Assembly: GCA_014859755.1 (NCBI GenBank)
Contig: JACUTO010000009.1
Coordinates: 1-19,696 of the forward strand
DNA from: Candidatus Bathyarchaeota archaeon
GTDB lineage: Archaea > Thermoproteota > Bathyarchaeia > Bathyarchaeales > Bathyarchaeaceae
Direction of reading: 5' to 3'
DNA: 19,696 bases
Each line of letters starts with the position of its first letter. The first letter of the stretch is position 1. The position numbers and the translations under genes were made by a program. This document shows positions 1-7,582 of the stretch, piece after piece. A model generated the notes under the pieces. It saw nothing but the letters and a program-made list of their open reading frames with translations. It ran no database searches and had not been told where the DNA came from.

Positions 1-2008
1 CAACAGGTATGTTCCGCGCGATCGCCTGGTTTGCCAACCTTTCAATCTCATGTATCTCCTCCAGCGTTAGTCGCCGGAAGTGGGAGACGTCAAGCCTAGT
101 TCTCTCCACGTCTTTCTGGGCTCCGGACTGCCAGACATGCTCTCCAAGCACACGTCTCGCTGCTCCCATGACAACGTGGGTCCCGGTGTGATGCTTCATC
201 AAGCTGTTTCGTCGCTCCCAGTCGATGGACCCAATTACTTTTTCTCCTTCTTTGGGCACTGAACCCTTTACGACGTGAACAATGACGTTTCCGATCTTTT
301 GGACATCCACAACCTCTGACCGAGTTTTATCAAACTTCAGATAGCCGTGATCTGCCGGTTGGCCTCCTCCTTCGGGATAGAAAGCCGTCTTTTCGAGTAC
401 AACATACTTATTGTCTAAGACCCGGAGAACCTTTGTTTCGAATTCCCTAAGATACGCGTCTTCGTAATAGAGCATCCGAGTTTCAGGAAGGTCTGAAACC
501 GAGGCCTCTAGCCCCTCTATTTTCTCCACTTCTCGCGGCGGAGGCGCTTGAACATGTCTCTCGGCAACCTCTCCGTAGAAGTTTTCAGGAACCTTAACCC
601 TAAATCCTTCACCCTCAGCCGTTTCCTCAACCACCTCTGGCGGAAGACCGTGGGAGTCGTAAAGTTCTACCAACGTTTCGGCTGGAATTTCAGAGAGCCC
701 CTTCGCTTTCAAATCTTTGGTTATTCTTTTTACAAGAAGGCGCCCTCTCTTGAGGGTTTGCTTGAACTTGCCCTGCTCCACCGAAAGAATTTCCAGTATG
801 TTGTCTCGCATCTCTTTTAGGCGTGGAAAATCTTTTGACCAAGAATCAATCTGCATGTCGATAATGTCTAGGAGTTTTTCCTCTATCGCAAGCATTCTAA
901 GTTGGCGGTAGGTTCGGCGAAGCATAAGCCTGGTTAGGTATCCCTCGCCCACGTTGGAGGGAACGATTCCCTCCGCAAGCATGAAAGCCAAGCATCTGGT
1001 GTGATCCACAACCGCGAAGGCGTTTTCAACCGGAAGCAACGCCTTGTTAAGCTCGTCAACGCCTACCCCAACCTGTTCTGCAACCTTTTTCCGAGCCTCA
1101 CTTCGATCAGCTACCTTTTTCAAAATCATCGCGCCGGAGAGTTCCGCTACCCTCGCCAGCAGTTTATCGTCAGCGCCGCTTACGCCAGCCATCCTCAACA
1201 CTTCGTCTAGAATGGGACCGTAAACCGCATGGAAACAACTCAGAGAACCCTGCGAGAGCCAAGTGTATCTCTCGATTCCGTATCCGGTGTCAACGGTTCG
1301 TATAGGAAGTTCGACAAACTCGTCGTCCACCACTTTGAACTTCATGAAAACCAATGTGGCGAGCTCTAATCCTCGGACGATGGTTTCAAGGTCTGGCCCC
1401 GCGTTTCCTCCGCCTGACCAAACGTCCTCTTTGTAAATGACCTCCTCAGACTTCACTCCCAGCTCCTTCGTCACAAATTCGTGGTGGTATCGCACGGTCT
1501 GGTCTTTCCAGTAGACTTCCTTGTCCGGATAATTGAAGGCGTGGTGTCCTCCCATCTCGAAGATGGTTAGGTGGCGACCGAACGTGGGTCCCACGTTGTC
1601 CACGTCCACGAACCTGATGCATGGCTGGCTTATGACGAGGGGATTAGCCGGAGGCGGAGTTATCCCGTTAGTAACGTAAGGCTGAAAGTCGATGATGCTG
1701 GCGTGAGTGAAGTAGAGGTCGTCTCTCCACCTAGCCACAACAGGATACGGCTTGATCCTCGCGTGTTCATACTTCTCGAAAAAAGAGAGAAAAGCCTCCC
1801 GCATCTCTCGAAAACTGTAACGCCTGCGAGTAGGCGGGTTGCCGATAAAAGTTAAGGGGGCACAACCCTCAGGAGTTGATTCTTCACATGTTCTCTGATC
1901 TGGATTCTGGGTCCAAAAGTATTCGCCACAGATTGGGCAGTGTCTCCGAACGTATCCGAACTCGTCGAAGAAGGGAACATGATACTCGCTTTCCGGAAAT
2001 CGTCTCAA
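1..2008 (-). CDS. alaS: alanyl-tRNA synthetase, 5' part (3' end outside window)
   Basis: Charges tRNA-Ala with alanine in the cytoplasm and hydrolyses mischarged Ser/Gly-tRNA-Ala in its editing domain. The frame is open for 669 codons from 2008 to the left edge. The N-terminus has the archaeal-type cysteine cluster (C24, C27, C41, C49) and the class II catalytic core with KPYPVVARWRDD, ISQPCIRFVDVDNVG and HLTIFEMGGHHAFNY. Near residues 606-611 HHTGTH is the zinc-binding HxxxH of the editing domain; the partner CxxxH and the C-terminal domain lie outside. Archaeal AlaRS is roughly 900 residues, so about a quarter is missing. The start is TTG at 2008: an in-frame TGA lies two codons upstream, no ATG is available before the conserved region, and GGAGG lies 7 nt upstream. 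A TATA-like TTTAAA lies about 65 bp upstream. Family call is certain; start is likely. Confidence 0.95.
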   Translation of the reverse strand, partial: MRRFPESEYHVPFFDEFGYVRRHCPICGEYFWTQNPDQRTCEESTPEGCAPLTFIGNPPTRRRYSFREMREAFLSFFEKYEHARIKPYPVVARWRDDLYFTHASIIDFQPYVTNGITPPPANPLVISQPCIRFVDVDNVGPTFGRHLTIFEMGGHHAFNYPDKEVYWKDQTVRYHHEFVTKELGVKSEEVIYKEDVWSGGGNAGPDLETIVRGLELATLVFMKFKVVDDEFVELPIRTVDTGYGIERYTWLSQGSLSCFHAVYGPILDEVLRMAGVSGADDKLLARVAELSGAMILKKVADRSEARKKVAEQVGVGVDELNKALLPVENAFAVVDHTRCLAFMLAEGIVPSNVGEGYLTRLMLRRTYRQLRMLAIEEKLLDIIDMQIDSWSKDFPRLKEMRDNILEILSVEQGKFKQTLKRGRLLVKRITKDLKAKGLSEIPAETLVELYDSHGLPPEVVEETAEGEGFRVKVPENFYGEVAERHVQAPPPREVEKIEGLEASVSDLPETRMLYYEDAYLREFETKVLRVLDNKYVVLEKTAFYPEGGGQPADHGYLKFDKTRSEVVDVQKIGNVIVHVVKGSVPKEGEKVIGSIDWERRNSLMKHHTGTHVVMGAARRVLGEHVWQSGAQKDVERTRLDVSHFRRLTLEEIHEIERLANQAIARNIPV

Positions 2009-2070
2009 CCTTCATCCTCCAACAGACACGTAAACCCAAGCGACTTCAAGAGTAGAACTTCAAAGAAGAA

Positions 2071-2079
2071 TTTAAAGTG
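2071..2079 (-). promoter_or_regulatory. candidate TATA box for alaS
   Basis: On the minus strand the sequence reads CACTTTAAATTC, a reasonable archaeal TATA element in AT-rich surroundings. Transcription would start about 25 bp downstream, near 2050, leaving a leader of roughly 40 nt before the TTG start of alaS. Assigned by eye only. Confidence 0.35.
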
Positions 2080-2149
2080 TTGTATAATATAACTTAAAAT
2101 TTCCCCTTCTTCCTCCCTCACGTTTAGTATTGTCACGACTCGAACATAG

Positions 2150-2265
2150 ATTTATAAAAGACGCGACGTAAAAGTTGGAATAATGCGCAACTGGCCGAAA
2201 ACAGAAACTCGCTGAGAGAGAAAGGAGTTAAGTAATGGCCACCGCGCATCTCCAACTTTTACAAA
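2150..2265 (-). ncRNA. candidate structured RNA (long interrupted hairpin)
   Basis: Nested complementary segments fold into one long hairpin: 2168-2179 with 2251-2262 (12 bp, perfect), 2183-2188 with 2244-2249 (6 bp, perfect), 2192-2196 with 2237-2241 (5 bp, perfect) and 2206-2210 with 2225-2229 (5 bp), separated by small asymmetric internal loops. On the minus strand a TATA-like TTTTTATAG at about 2286-2294 lies 25-28 bp upstream of the hairpin's first base, and a U-rich run (UCUUUUAU) follows it, so a short independent transcript of roughly 100-115 nt is plausible. On plus a TATA-like box (2151-2159) would place the start inside the stem, which fits less well. I do not recognise the class. 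A C/D-box or standard H/ACA assignment is not supported, although ACA follows the stem on plus. It could also be an alaS regulatory element or a small inverted-repeat element. Confidence 0.45.
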
Positions 2266-2460
2266 ATCGTGAGTGGAAATAAGTTCTATAAAAATCTTTC
2301 TATATTTTAATTCAATTTGCGGCTGATAATATCCATCAATTTTCAACGATTTTGAATCAAGCAGGTTTCATAATGCGTAAGTAGATTTGTTTTGTCACAG
2401 AATTCTTGGAAAGGGGTCTTCTCGTTGCACTTTGGAGACAATTTCATTGTTATCAATAGC

Positions 2461-2500
2461 ATGATGGTGCCGTGAAGAAATCGTCTTCTCGTGCCATCAT
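2461..2500 (-). terminator. inverted repeat over the L12 stop codon
   Basis: ATGATGG at 2461-2467 pairs with CCATCAT at 2494-2500 and GAAGA pairs with TCTTC inside, giving a 40-nt hairpin that includes the L12 stop codon (2497-2499). It could mark or protect the 3' end of the ribosomal operon mRNA. There is no strong U-run after it, so it is not a standard archaeal terminator; low confidence in function. Confidence 0.3.
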
Positions 2501-2814
2501 CCGAACAGAGCGCCGAGACCTTCCAGTGCAGCTTCTTCCTTCTCTTTCTCCTCTTCTTCCTTTTTCTTCTCTTCTTTCGCTGGTTTCTCTTCTGGAGCTG
2601 GCGCAGGAGCGGTAGGTGCTGGTGTCGCGGCTATCAACGCCGGTGAAGTCTTGATCGCCTCGTCTATGTCAACCTCGGCGAGGGAGGCCACCAGGGCTTT
2701 TAGTCTGACAGGGTCTGCGTTTACGCCAGCAGCCGTAAGCACTTCTGTTAGATTTTTTTCGCTAATTTCCTTTCCAGCCTTGTGCAGGAGCATCGCAGCA
2801 TACACGTATTCCAT
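2497..2814 (-). CDS. rpl12: large-subunit ribosomal protein P1 (L12, archaeal stalk protein)
   Basis: Stalk protein that binds as dimers to L10/P0 and recruits translational GTPases (EF1A, EF2) to the ribosome. It has the typical archaeal start MEYVYAAMLLHKAGKEI, the helical dimerisation domain (about residues 1-58), an Ala/Pro hinge, a Lys/Glu-rich stretch and the conserved C-terminal GLGALFG that contacts the factors. Length is 105 residues, normal for the family. The open frame extends upstream to 2841, but family alignment and GGAGG 8 nt upstream favour ATG 2814. It is the last gene of the L11-L1-L10-L12 order; the frame directly upstream is the same as that of L10, separated by the L10 TGA stop. 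Confidence 0.95.
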   Translation of the reverse strand: MEYVYAAMLLHKAGKEISEKNLTEVLTAAGVNADPVRLKALVASLAEVDIDEAIKTSPALIAATPAPTAPAPAPEEKPAKEEKKKEEEEKEKEEAALEGLGALFG

Positions 2815-2850
2815 ATTCTTTCCCTCCATCTTCTCCACCATACTGCCTTT

Positions 2851-3744
2851 TCAACCTTTCTGAACCGAACTCGCGGGCACGGCCTTTTCATCTACCGTAG
2901 CTAATCTCGCACTCAAACTTAACATTTCCGTATAAGCCTTTCTAATAAAATCTACCACAGTGTCGGGAGTGAGTATACCCGCGTTTAAAGCCAGCATATA
3001 AGCTTTCTGATGAGCTGCTTGAAGAAGAAATACAATATTTTCTGGAAGAGGATACGCGGCGTTCACCGACAGATTGAAGGCATAGACATGAGCCTCCTCT
3101 ATGCTTCGCCGAACTTCGCCAAGATCCACCCGCAGTTGTTCTTCAACTATGATCAGGCCTTCATCGTAAACAGTCTTCAATGTGAGGCCAACCTCCACCG
3201 GTTTTATTCCAAGCTTTGACAGCACGCTTGCGAGTCGCGCTGTTATGACATCTCCCTTCTTCGCCACCATGGTGTCTCGCGACACATAAACGCTTCCAGC
3301 CTCTATTCTCGTGGGCAAGCCTACGGCGGTGAATTGGCTGATTATCGGACCCGGCGGCAGTCCCGTGTTTCCAGTCGGGATGGTAACGTCAAAGGCAGCA
3401 ATGTCCCCGGCCTTCGCTGTGGTCTTCACCCTGCTCTTTTCAAGGAGAAGCACGAGTTTGAAGGGGTTGAGGTTGGTGAAAAGGAAAATGTTGGATCCTG
3501 CCAGGTGTTCTTCAAGGTTTTCAAGTCTAGGCTTATCTTTGCATTCGGCAATCGCCCTTTTTATTATAGAGTTTTTGACAACGAGGAGATAGGCGCTTTT
3601 TTCCAGTTTTCTCCTTAACTCTTGAAGTTGGGCAGCCCTAACCTTTTGTAGGCTGGCTACTCCAACAGCATTGTATTGCTGCAGGAAGTTCTTTATTTCT
3701 TGGACCGCTTCGGCTTTTGCCAGTGTCGCTTGACGGAGTGTCAT
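2851..3744 (-). CDS. rpl10: large-subunit ribosomal protein L10 (P0), short C-terminus
   Basis: Base of the ribosomal stalk: binds 23S rRNA near L11 and anchors L12 dimers. The N-terminal RNA-binding domain (about residues 1-105), the insertion domain (GLPPGPIISQF, LPTRIEAGSVYVSRDT) and the C-terminal spine helices that hold L12 dimers (about residues 210-285) are all present. At 297 residues it is about 40 shorter than many archaeal P0 proteins (around 340) and ends in ASSVQKG, lacking the acidic hinge and the GLGALFG-type tail usually shared with L12. Starts at ATG 3744, 9 nt after L1. See finding on the in-frame L12 downstream. Confidence 0.93.
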   Translation of the reverse strand: MTLRQATLAKAEAVQEIKNFLQQYNAVGVASLQKVRAAQLQELRRKLEKSAYLLVVKNSIIKRAIAECKDKPRLENLEEHLAGSNIFLFTNLNPFKLVLLLEKSRVKTTAKAGDIAAFDVTIPTGNTGLPPGPIISQFTAVGLPTRIEAGSVYVSRDTMVAKKGDVITARLASVLSKLGIKPVEVGLTLKTVYDEGLIIVEEQLRVDLGEVRRSIEEAHVYAFNLSVNAAYPLPENIVFLLQAAHQKAYMLALNAGILTPDTVVDFIRKAYTEMLSLSARLATVDEKAVPASSVQKG

Positions 3745-3753
3745 GGATTTTCC

Positions 3754-4404
3754 CTACACAGCTACTTTAACGGGAGTGCCCATTGTGGTTTTAAGGTGGA
3801 TCGACCTAACGTTTTTGATCCCTCTTTTAAGTTTTCCCTCGATCCTTCTCACAACTGCTTGAATGTTTTCAGCTATTTCCTCATCTGCCATGTCTTCGTT
3901 TCCAACACGACATTGAAGAACCGGCTGACCCCGCATCCTCAACAACACCATTTTTCGATGCTTCTTAATTTGGTCCGCTATGTTAGCCGTCGGAGGTACC
4001 GGAGTCGGCATCTTCCCCCTAGGTCCCAGAGTTGCGCCGAGGCTCTTCCCTGCAAGGGGCATGAGCGGAGCTTCGGCGATGAAAAAGTCATAAGTCTTCG
4101 CAAGTTCTTTCTGTTTTTGCTTATCACCCATCAAGGCTTCAAGGTCACCCCTTTCAATAACCAAATTAGCTCCTGCCCTTTTGGCTTTCAAGGCCATTTC
4201 GCCGGAGGCGATGACGCATATCTTGCTTTCCTTTCCAGCGGAATGCGGCAATTCGATGAGTTCTTGAATTCTATTCCCCGACTTTTTTGGGTCAACATCC
4301 TGCAGGTTTATGGCGAGCTCTAAGGATTGGGCAAAGTTCCTTTTCTTAGACTTGCCTTTAGCTTCCTTCACTGCGTCAAGGATGCTTTTCATGTTTAATG
4401 GCAT
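3754..4404 (-). CDS. rpl1: large-subunit ribosomal protein L1
   Basis: Binds 23S rRNA at the mobile L1 stalk and assists release of E-site tRNA; in several archaea it also represses its own operon through its mRNA. The 216-residue length and motifs are typical: domain II with MALKAKRAGANLVIERGDLEALMGDK and GKSLGATLGPRGKMPTPVPP, and the domain I C-terminal strand (IHLKTTMGTPVKVAV). Start is ATG 4404 with GAGG about 8 nt upstream; a second ATG (4392) is possible. The 50-nt gap to L11 contains a TATA-like element, so L1-L10-L12 may have its own promoter in addition to read-through from L11. Confidence 0.95.
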   Translation of the reverse strand: MPLNMKSILDAVKEAKGKSKKRNFAQSLELAINLQDVDPKKSGNRIQELIELPHSAGKESKICVIASGEMALKAKRAGANLVIERGDLEALMGDKQKQKELAKTYDFFIAEAPLMPLAGKSLGATLGPRGKMPTPVPPTANIADQIKKHRKMVLLRMRGQPVLQCRVGNEDMADEEIAENIQAVVRRIEGKLKRGIKNVRSIHLKTTMGTPVKVAV

Positions 4405-4440
4405 GTTTGAAGCCTCGCGCCAGAGACGTATAAGAGTCGG

Positions 4441-4449
4441 TTATAAAAA
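4441..4449 (-). promoter_or_regulatory. candidate internal TATA box before L1
   Basis: Minus strand reads TTTTTATAACC just before the L11 stop codon. A start about 25 bp downstream, near 4420, would give a leader of about 15 nt for L1. Suggests an internal promoter allowing separate expression of L1, L10 and L12 relative to L11. Confidence 0.4.
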
Positions 4450-4454
4450 TCTTG

Positions 4455-4946
4455 TCACTCCCCCTCTTTCAGTAATGCGTCGTGTTCTCCTTCATCGATT
4501 TCCTTTTGAACTTCCCGTGGATCTTTTTCTTCCACTGTTGCGCCCATGCTCACGCAGCTCCCCAAAACTTCTTTAACCGCAGCCTTCAGGTTCTTGGCTA
4601 AGAGTTCAGTGCCTTTGACTTTGGCTATGCGCACGACTTGTTCCATGGACAGGTTTCCTATTTTTTCGGTTTTTTGGGCCCCTGAGCCTTTTTTGACCCC
4701 CAACTCGCTGACGATCAACGCGGAGGTTGTGGGTGTGCCTACACTTACCTCAAACTCTTTTGTTTCAGGGTCCACGATGATTTTTACTGGCACCTTCATG
4801 CCGGAGTAATCTTTTGTGATTTCGTTGATTTTGTTCACGATGGCGAGAACGTTGACGCCCAGCGGTCCAAGGGCTGGGCCTAAAGGAGGTCCGGCGGTTG
4901 CTTGTCCACCGCTCACCAACGCTTCAACAACCTTCTTCTCACTCAA
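4455..4946 (-). CDS. rpl11: large-subunit ribosomal protein L11
   Basis: Binds the GTPase-associated centre of 23S rRNA beside the stalk base. The N-terminal domain has the proline-rich signature GGQATAGPPLGPALGPLGVN (residues 13-32) and the C-terminal RNA-binding domain has GSGAQKTEKIGNLSMEQVVRIA and the closing GSCVSMGATVEEKDPREV. Length 163 is normal for archaea. It starts at ATG 4946, 3 nt after Spt5 ends, so the two are tightly coupled in one transcript. Confidence 0.96.
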   Translation of the reverse strand: MSEKKVVEALVSGGQATAGPPLGPALGPLGVNVLAIVNKINEITKDYSGMKVPVKIIVDPETKEFEVSVGTPTTSALIVSELGVKKGSGAQKTEKIGNLSMEQVVRIAKVKGTELLAKNLKAAVKEVLGSCVSMGATVEEKDPREVQKEIDEGEHDALLKEGE

Positions 4947-4949
4947 TTT

Positions 4950-5432
4950 TCATTCTTCCTTCTTCGCCTTCTCGACGATTTTCACGTAGTCGGCGTGAAC
5001 CGTGATGGGTAGAGTGAAGGTTGCTTCCAACAACTCAAGGGTTACCTCTTCTTTTGCTTTGTCGACTCTTGTGATTTTGGCTCTCATTCCCTTGAAGGGC
5101 CCTCCCACAATTTCGACGATGTCGTCTTCGTCTAGTTCTTCGATCACCGGTTTTACAACAATGTATCGTTCGACTTCTGGGAACGTCACGACTCCCGGGA
5201 CTCTGGACCTCACGTGTTTGATCCCAGCTATAGCCTTCTCCACGGAGTGCGGCCCGTCGGCTTCAATAAAAACGTAGCCCTTCAACATTTCCGGCACGAG
5301 TATGGCTTTTATCGGCAACTTGTCCATTCCAACCCTAGCCTCAATGAGGTTTGCAACGTTTTTCTCTTGCCCCGCTGTGGTCCGCACCGCGAAGACCGCA
5401 GTTGTAATCTTCTCTTCTTCGCCCATAATCAT
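4950..5432 (-). CDS. spt5: transcription elongation factor Spt5 (NusG family)
   Basis: Binds RNA polymerase over the main channel with Spt4, raises processivity and helps couple transcription to translation. The NGN domain (about residues 10-90, VFAVRTTAGQEKNVANLIEAR, GYVFIEADGP) is followed by a KOW domain with the motif VGGPFKGMRAKITRVDKAKEEV. The start chosen is ATG 5432, which overlaps the SecE stop as TGATG; ATG 5426 (MGEEEK) is an alternative. A longer open frame up to 5528 would overlap SecE by 99 nt and has no family support. The secE-spt5-L11 order is classical in archaea and bacteria. Confidence 0.94.
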   Translation of the reverse strand: MIMGEEEKITTAVFAVRTTAGQEKNVANLIEARVGMDKLPIKAILVPEMLKGYVFIEADGPHSVEKAIAGIKHVRSRVPGVVTFPEVERYIVVKPVIEELDEDDIVEIVGGPFKGMRAKITRVDKAKEEVTLELLEATFTLPITVHADYVKIVEKAKKEE

Positions 5433-5632
5433 CAGCCCTCGGTGGGTACTCCGGCGCCCGTCAACGCGAAGGATATGAGTTTGATGATGAAGCCGACTCC
5501 CCCAATCGCGATGGTGCCGAGTAGGCATATCTTTATCGAGAGCCAGAGCTCGGTTCTACCCGGCTTTGTGGCAAGCTTCAACAATCTTGAGGCTGACTCA
5601 AAGAATGATTTTAGTCCCAAGGTTCCTCGCAC
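5432..5632 (-). CDS. secE: preprotein translocase subunit SecE/Sec61-gamma
   Basis: Small clamp subunit of the Sec translocon in the cytoplasmic membrane. The 66-residue protein has the amphipathic cytoplasmic helix SFFESASRLLKLATKPGRTE and a single C-terminal membrane segment (about residues 32-60, ICLLGTIAIGGVGFIIKLI). GTG 5632 is used: an in-frame TGA lies two codons upstream and no other upstream start is available. The stop overlaps the Spt5 start, which is typical of the secE-spt5 pair and indicates coupled translation. Confidence 0.9.
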   Translation of the reverse strand: MRGTLGLKSFFESASRLLKLATKPGRTELWLSIKICLLGTIAIGGVGFIIKLISFALTGAGVPTEG

Positions 5633-5702
5633 CTTTCAAAAATCAATTCTAATATGTAAACTTATCTACGGACATTAACTTACCTCTTCAATAATCAGCC
5701 TT

Positions 5703-6518
5703 TTAGACTTTTTCTATCGGCACGCCGATCTCCCCCAGTGCCGTGACGATCTTGTTTTTGTCTGCACCCTTAATTCCCTTCCAGTCGAGAATCGCTGAGT
5801 CCACGTTTTCCATGGTTCTTTCGACGCATTGCCTTACTATCTCGGCGTCCACCTGCGAAATAACGTACTTTGGAATCATGTGACCGAAGGCTGTTTGGGT
5901 GCTTAACGCAATTCTCGTGAATTTTGCGTTGTAATGGGGACCACCGACGCCCAAGGCAGTGGGGTAGCTGGACCGTTTGGTAACGGCGGCCATTGCGGCG
6001 TGAGCCACGACTTCAGCAGCTTCCATATCTTTCCACTGCTTCAGCGAACTTCCCAGCTCTGCGAACATTGTGGGTACATCTAGGGACGGCCCGTGGTGGG
6101 TACATTCGTAGGAAACTTCGTAGTTCAGCCCCATTTCTTTCTTCAATTTCGCCATTTCCAACAAGGCGTTCTTCATGGCAGCCGCGGGAGAGATGGAGAC
6201 TTTTCTCGGTATTCCGCCGAACGCCGCCTCTGCGAGGTTGCCTGGGGTGTGAACTGAAAGGGTGGGGATGCCGCTTACGCTGCTGTGCTTGGATACAAAG
6301 ACTAGTAATTGTGGGGTGAAGAAATCGGTGATAAACTGTGTGTTTATGATTTCTTCGTTGACGAAAAGCAGCTTGACCTCTTGATTTTGAACAGTTTTGG
6401 AGTATACTGGTTTTTTGTGGAAGGTTTCTGAAAGTTTTTCAAATTTATAATGATCTATAATTTTTTGGGCGATGTTCATGCCAGCTACGTCTTTCGTTGA
6501 GGCTACGATTAGGATCAT
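5703..6518 (-). CDS. dtdA: D-aminoacyl-tRNA deacylase (DTD2/GEK1 family)
   Basis: Zinc-dependent enzyme that hydrolyses D-aminoacyl-tRNAs, recycling the tRNA and keeping D-residues out of proteins. The 271-residue length equals the archaeal norm. Family motifs are intact: SKHSS (77-81), HTPGN (90-94), ECTHHGPS (138-145), GVGGPHY (190-196) and GHMIPKY (212-218). It lies upstream of secE on the same strand with a 70-nt gap, and is divergent from the carbamoyltransferase gene across about 116 nt that must hold both promoters. The gap before secE contains an AT-rich stretch that could be a separate secE promoter. Start ATG 6518 begins the conserved MILIVASTKD. Confidence 0.95.
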   Translation of the reverse strand: MILIVASTKDVAGMNIAQKIIDHYKFEKLSETFHKKPVYSKTVQNQEVKLLFVNEEIINTQFITDFFTPQLLVFVSKHSSVSGIPTLSVHTPGNLAEAAFGGIPRKVSISPAAAMKNALLEMAKLKKEMGLNYEVSYECTHHGPSLDVPTMFAELGSSLKQWKDMEAAEVVAHAAMAAVTKRSSYPTALGVGGPHYNAKFTRIALSTQTAFGHMIPKYVISQVDAEIVRQCVERTMENVDSAILDWKGIKGADKNKIVTALGEIGVPIEKV

Positions 6519-6634
6519 ATTGACGTCTTCCTGACGATTATTCCTTTACCCCTCGGCATATCCTCATCTACCTGTCCACATTGTTCCTACTTTATTCTTA
6601 ACTCTTTTATTCTGGAACCACAGTGTTTGTAATT

Positions 6635-7549
6635 ATGCACCTGCTAACTCTTAAAAACTGGACTCCCGAACAGATTGAAGAAGTAATTGACAAGTCTATA
6701 GAGATCAAACGCAAACCAGACGAATACCGAACCGCTCTAAAGGACAAATCTTTGGCCATGATCTTTCAGAAAACCTCCACTAGAACAAGGACCTCCTTCG
6801 AGGTGGCTATGACCCAGCTTGGAGGACACGCCATCTACATGGATTGGAGAACCACGAACCTCGTCCTAGCGGATATCAGAGACGAGACTAAGTATCTTTC
6901 AAGAAACGTTGACTGTATCATGGCGCGATTATTCAAACACGCAGACCTGAAAGCCATGGCTGAGGCTTCTGGGGTTCCGGTTATAAATGGATGCGACGAG
7001 AAATATCATCCCTGCCAAGCCATCTCCGACCTGATGACGATTAAAGAAAAGAAGGGACGCCTAGCAGAGCTGAAGCTTGTTTACATCGGAGTCCACAACA
7101 ACGTTTGCAACTCCCTGATAGAGGGCTGCACCAAGGTGGGGATGGAAATTATCACGGTGACGCCCATGGTGAACGAATCTTCCCTTGACGAGGAACTGCT
7201 TGAAAAAGCCAAACGAACCGGCTTATACAAGACCACTAAAGACGTTAAAGGGGCTGTAGAAGACTGCGACATAGTTTACACCGACACTTGGGTGGATATG
7301 GAGTTTTTCTTGGATCCAAAGTTTAAGGAAGAAAAGGAGAAGAGGATCAAACTGATGATGCCTTATCAAGTGAATAAGGAACTGTTGAAGGGCAGCGACG
7401 CCCTAATAATGCATGACATGCCAATGCACAGAGGCTACGAAATAACCGGCGACGTGGTGGAGAGCCCAAACTCCATAATCTATGACCAAAGCGAAAACAG
7501 GCTATACTCCGCAAAGGGAATTCTGCTAAAACTCTCGGGCAAAACGTAA
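6635..7549 (+). CDS. ornithine-carbamoyltransferase-like enzyme with altered amine site
   Basis: A carbamoyltransferase joins carbamoyl phosphate to an amine; in the arginine pathway the acceptor is ornithine. From ATG 6635 (304 residues, normal length) the carbamoyl-phosphate motifs are intact: STRTRTSFE (48 on) and HPCQ (125-128). The two usual ornithine-binding motifs differ: DxWxSMG is DTWVDMEF (217-224) and HCLP is HDMP (260-263), so the acceptor may not be ornithine. The C-terminal YDQSENRLYSAKGIL fits the family. The open frame starts 12 nt earlier at GTG 6623, but MHLLTLKNW matches the usual N-terminus. A TTTATT element near 6590 could be the promoter, giving a very short leader. No other arginine genes are in the window. 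argF is possible but not assigned because of these substitutions. Confidence 0.8.
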   Translation: MHLLTLKNWTPEQIEEVIDKSIEIKRKPDEYRTALKDKSLAMIFQKTSTRTRTSFEVAMTQLGGHAIYMDWRTTNLVLADIRDETKYLSRNVDCIMARLFKHADLKAMAEASGVPVINGCDEKYHPCQAISDLMTIKEKKGRLAELKLVYIGVHNNVCNSLIEGCTKVGMEIITVTPMVNESSLDEELLEKAKRTGLYKTTKDVKGAVEDCDIVYTDTWVDMEFFLDPKFKEEKEKRIKLMMPYQVNKELLKGSDALIMHDMPMHRGYEITGDVVESPNSIIYDQSENRLYSAKGILLKLSGKT

Positions 7550-7582
7550 AATCCTTTGCTAACAAACCGGGCAGAGGCTTTT

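Larger units (their letters stand above)
2009..2496. other. gene-poor gap between alaS and the L12 operon
   Basis: About 490 bases without a convincing gene. Short open frames on both strands have no family resemblance and run through a large inverted repeat. The gap holds the alaS promoter region near 2075, a long interrupted hairpin at 2168-2262 (listed separately as an RNA candidate), and a smaller inverted repeat at 2461-2500 over the L12 stop codon. I see nothing definite in 2300-2460. Confidence 0.6.

Noticed and set aside
2168..2262. C/D-box or canonical H/ACA guide RNA
   Set aside because: No C and D box pair; although ACA follows the stem on plus, stem lengths and pocket position do not fit the archaeal H/ACA layout.
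3676..4323. 215-codon open frame on plus
   Set aside because: Lies antisense across L10 and L1, which are unmistakable; composition is Phe/His/Ser-rich as expected for a shadow frame.
5432..5528. N-terminal extension of Spt5 from 5528
   Set aside because: It would overlap SecE by 99 nt; residues are not Spt5-like and the TGATG junction offers a normal coupled start.
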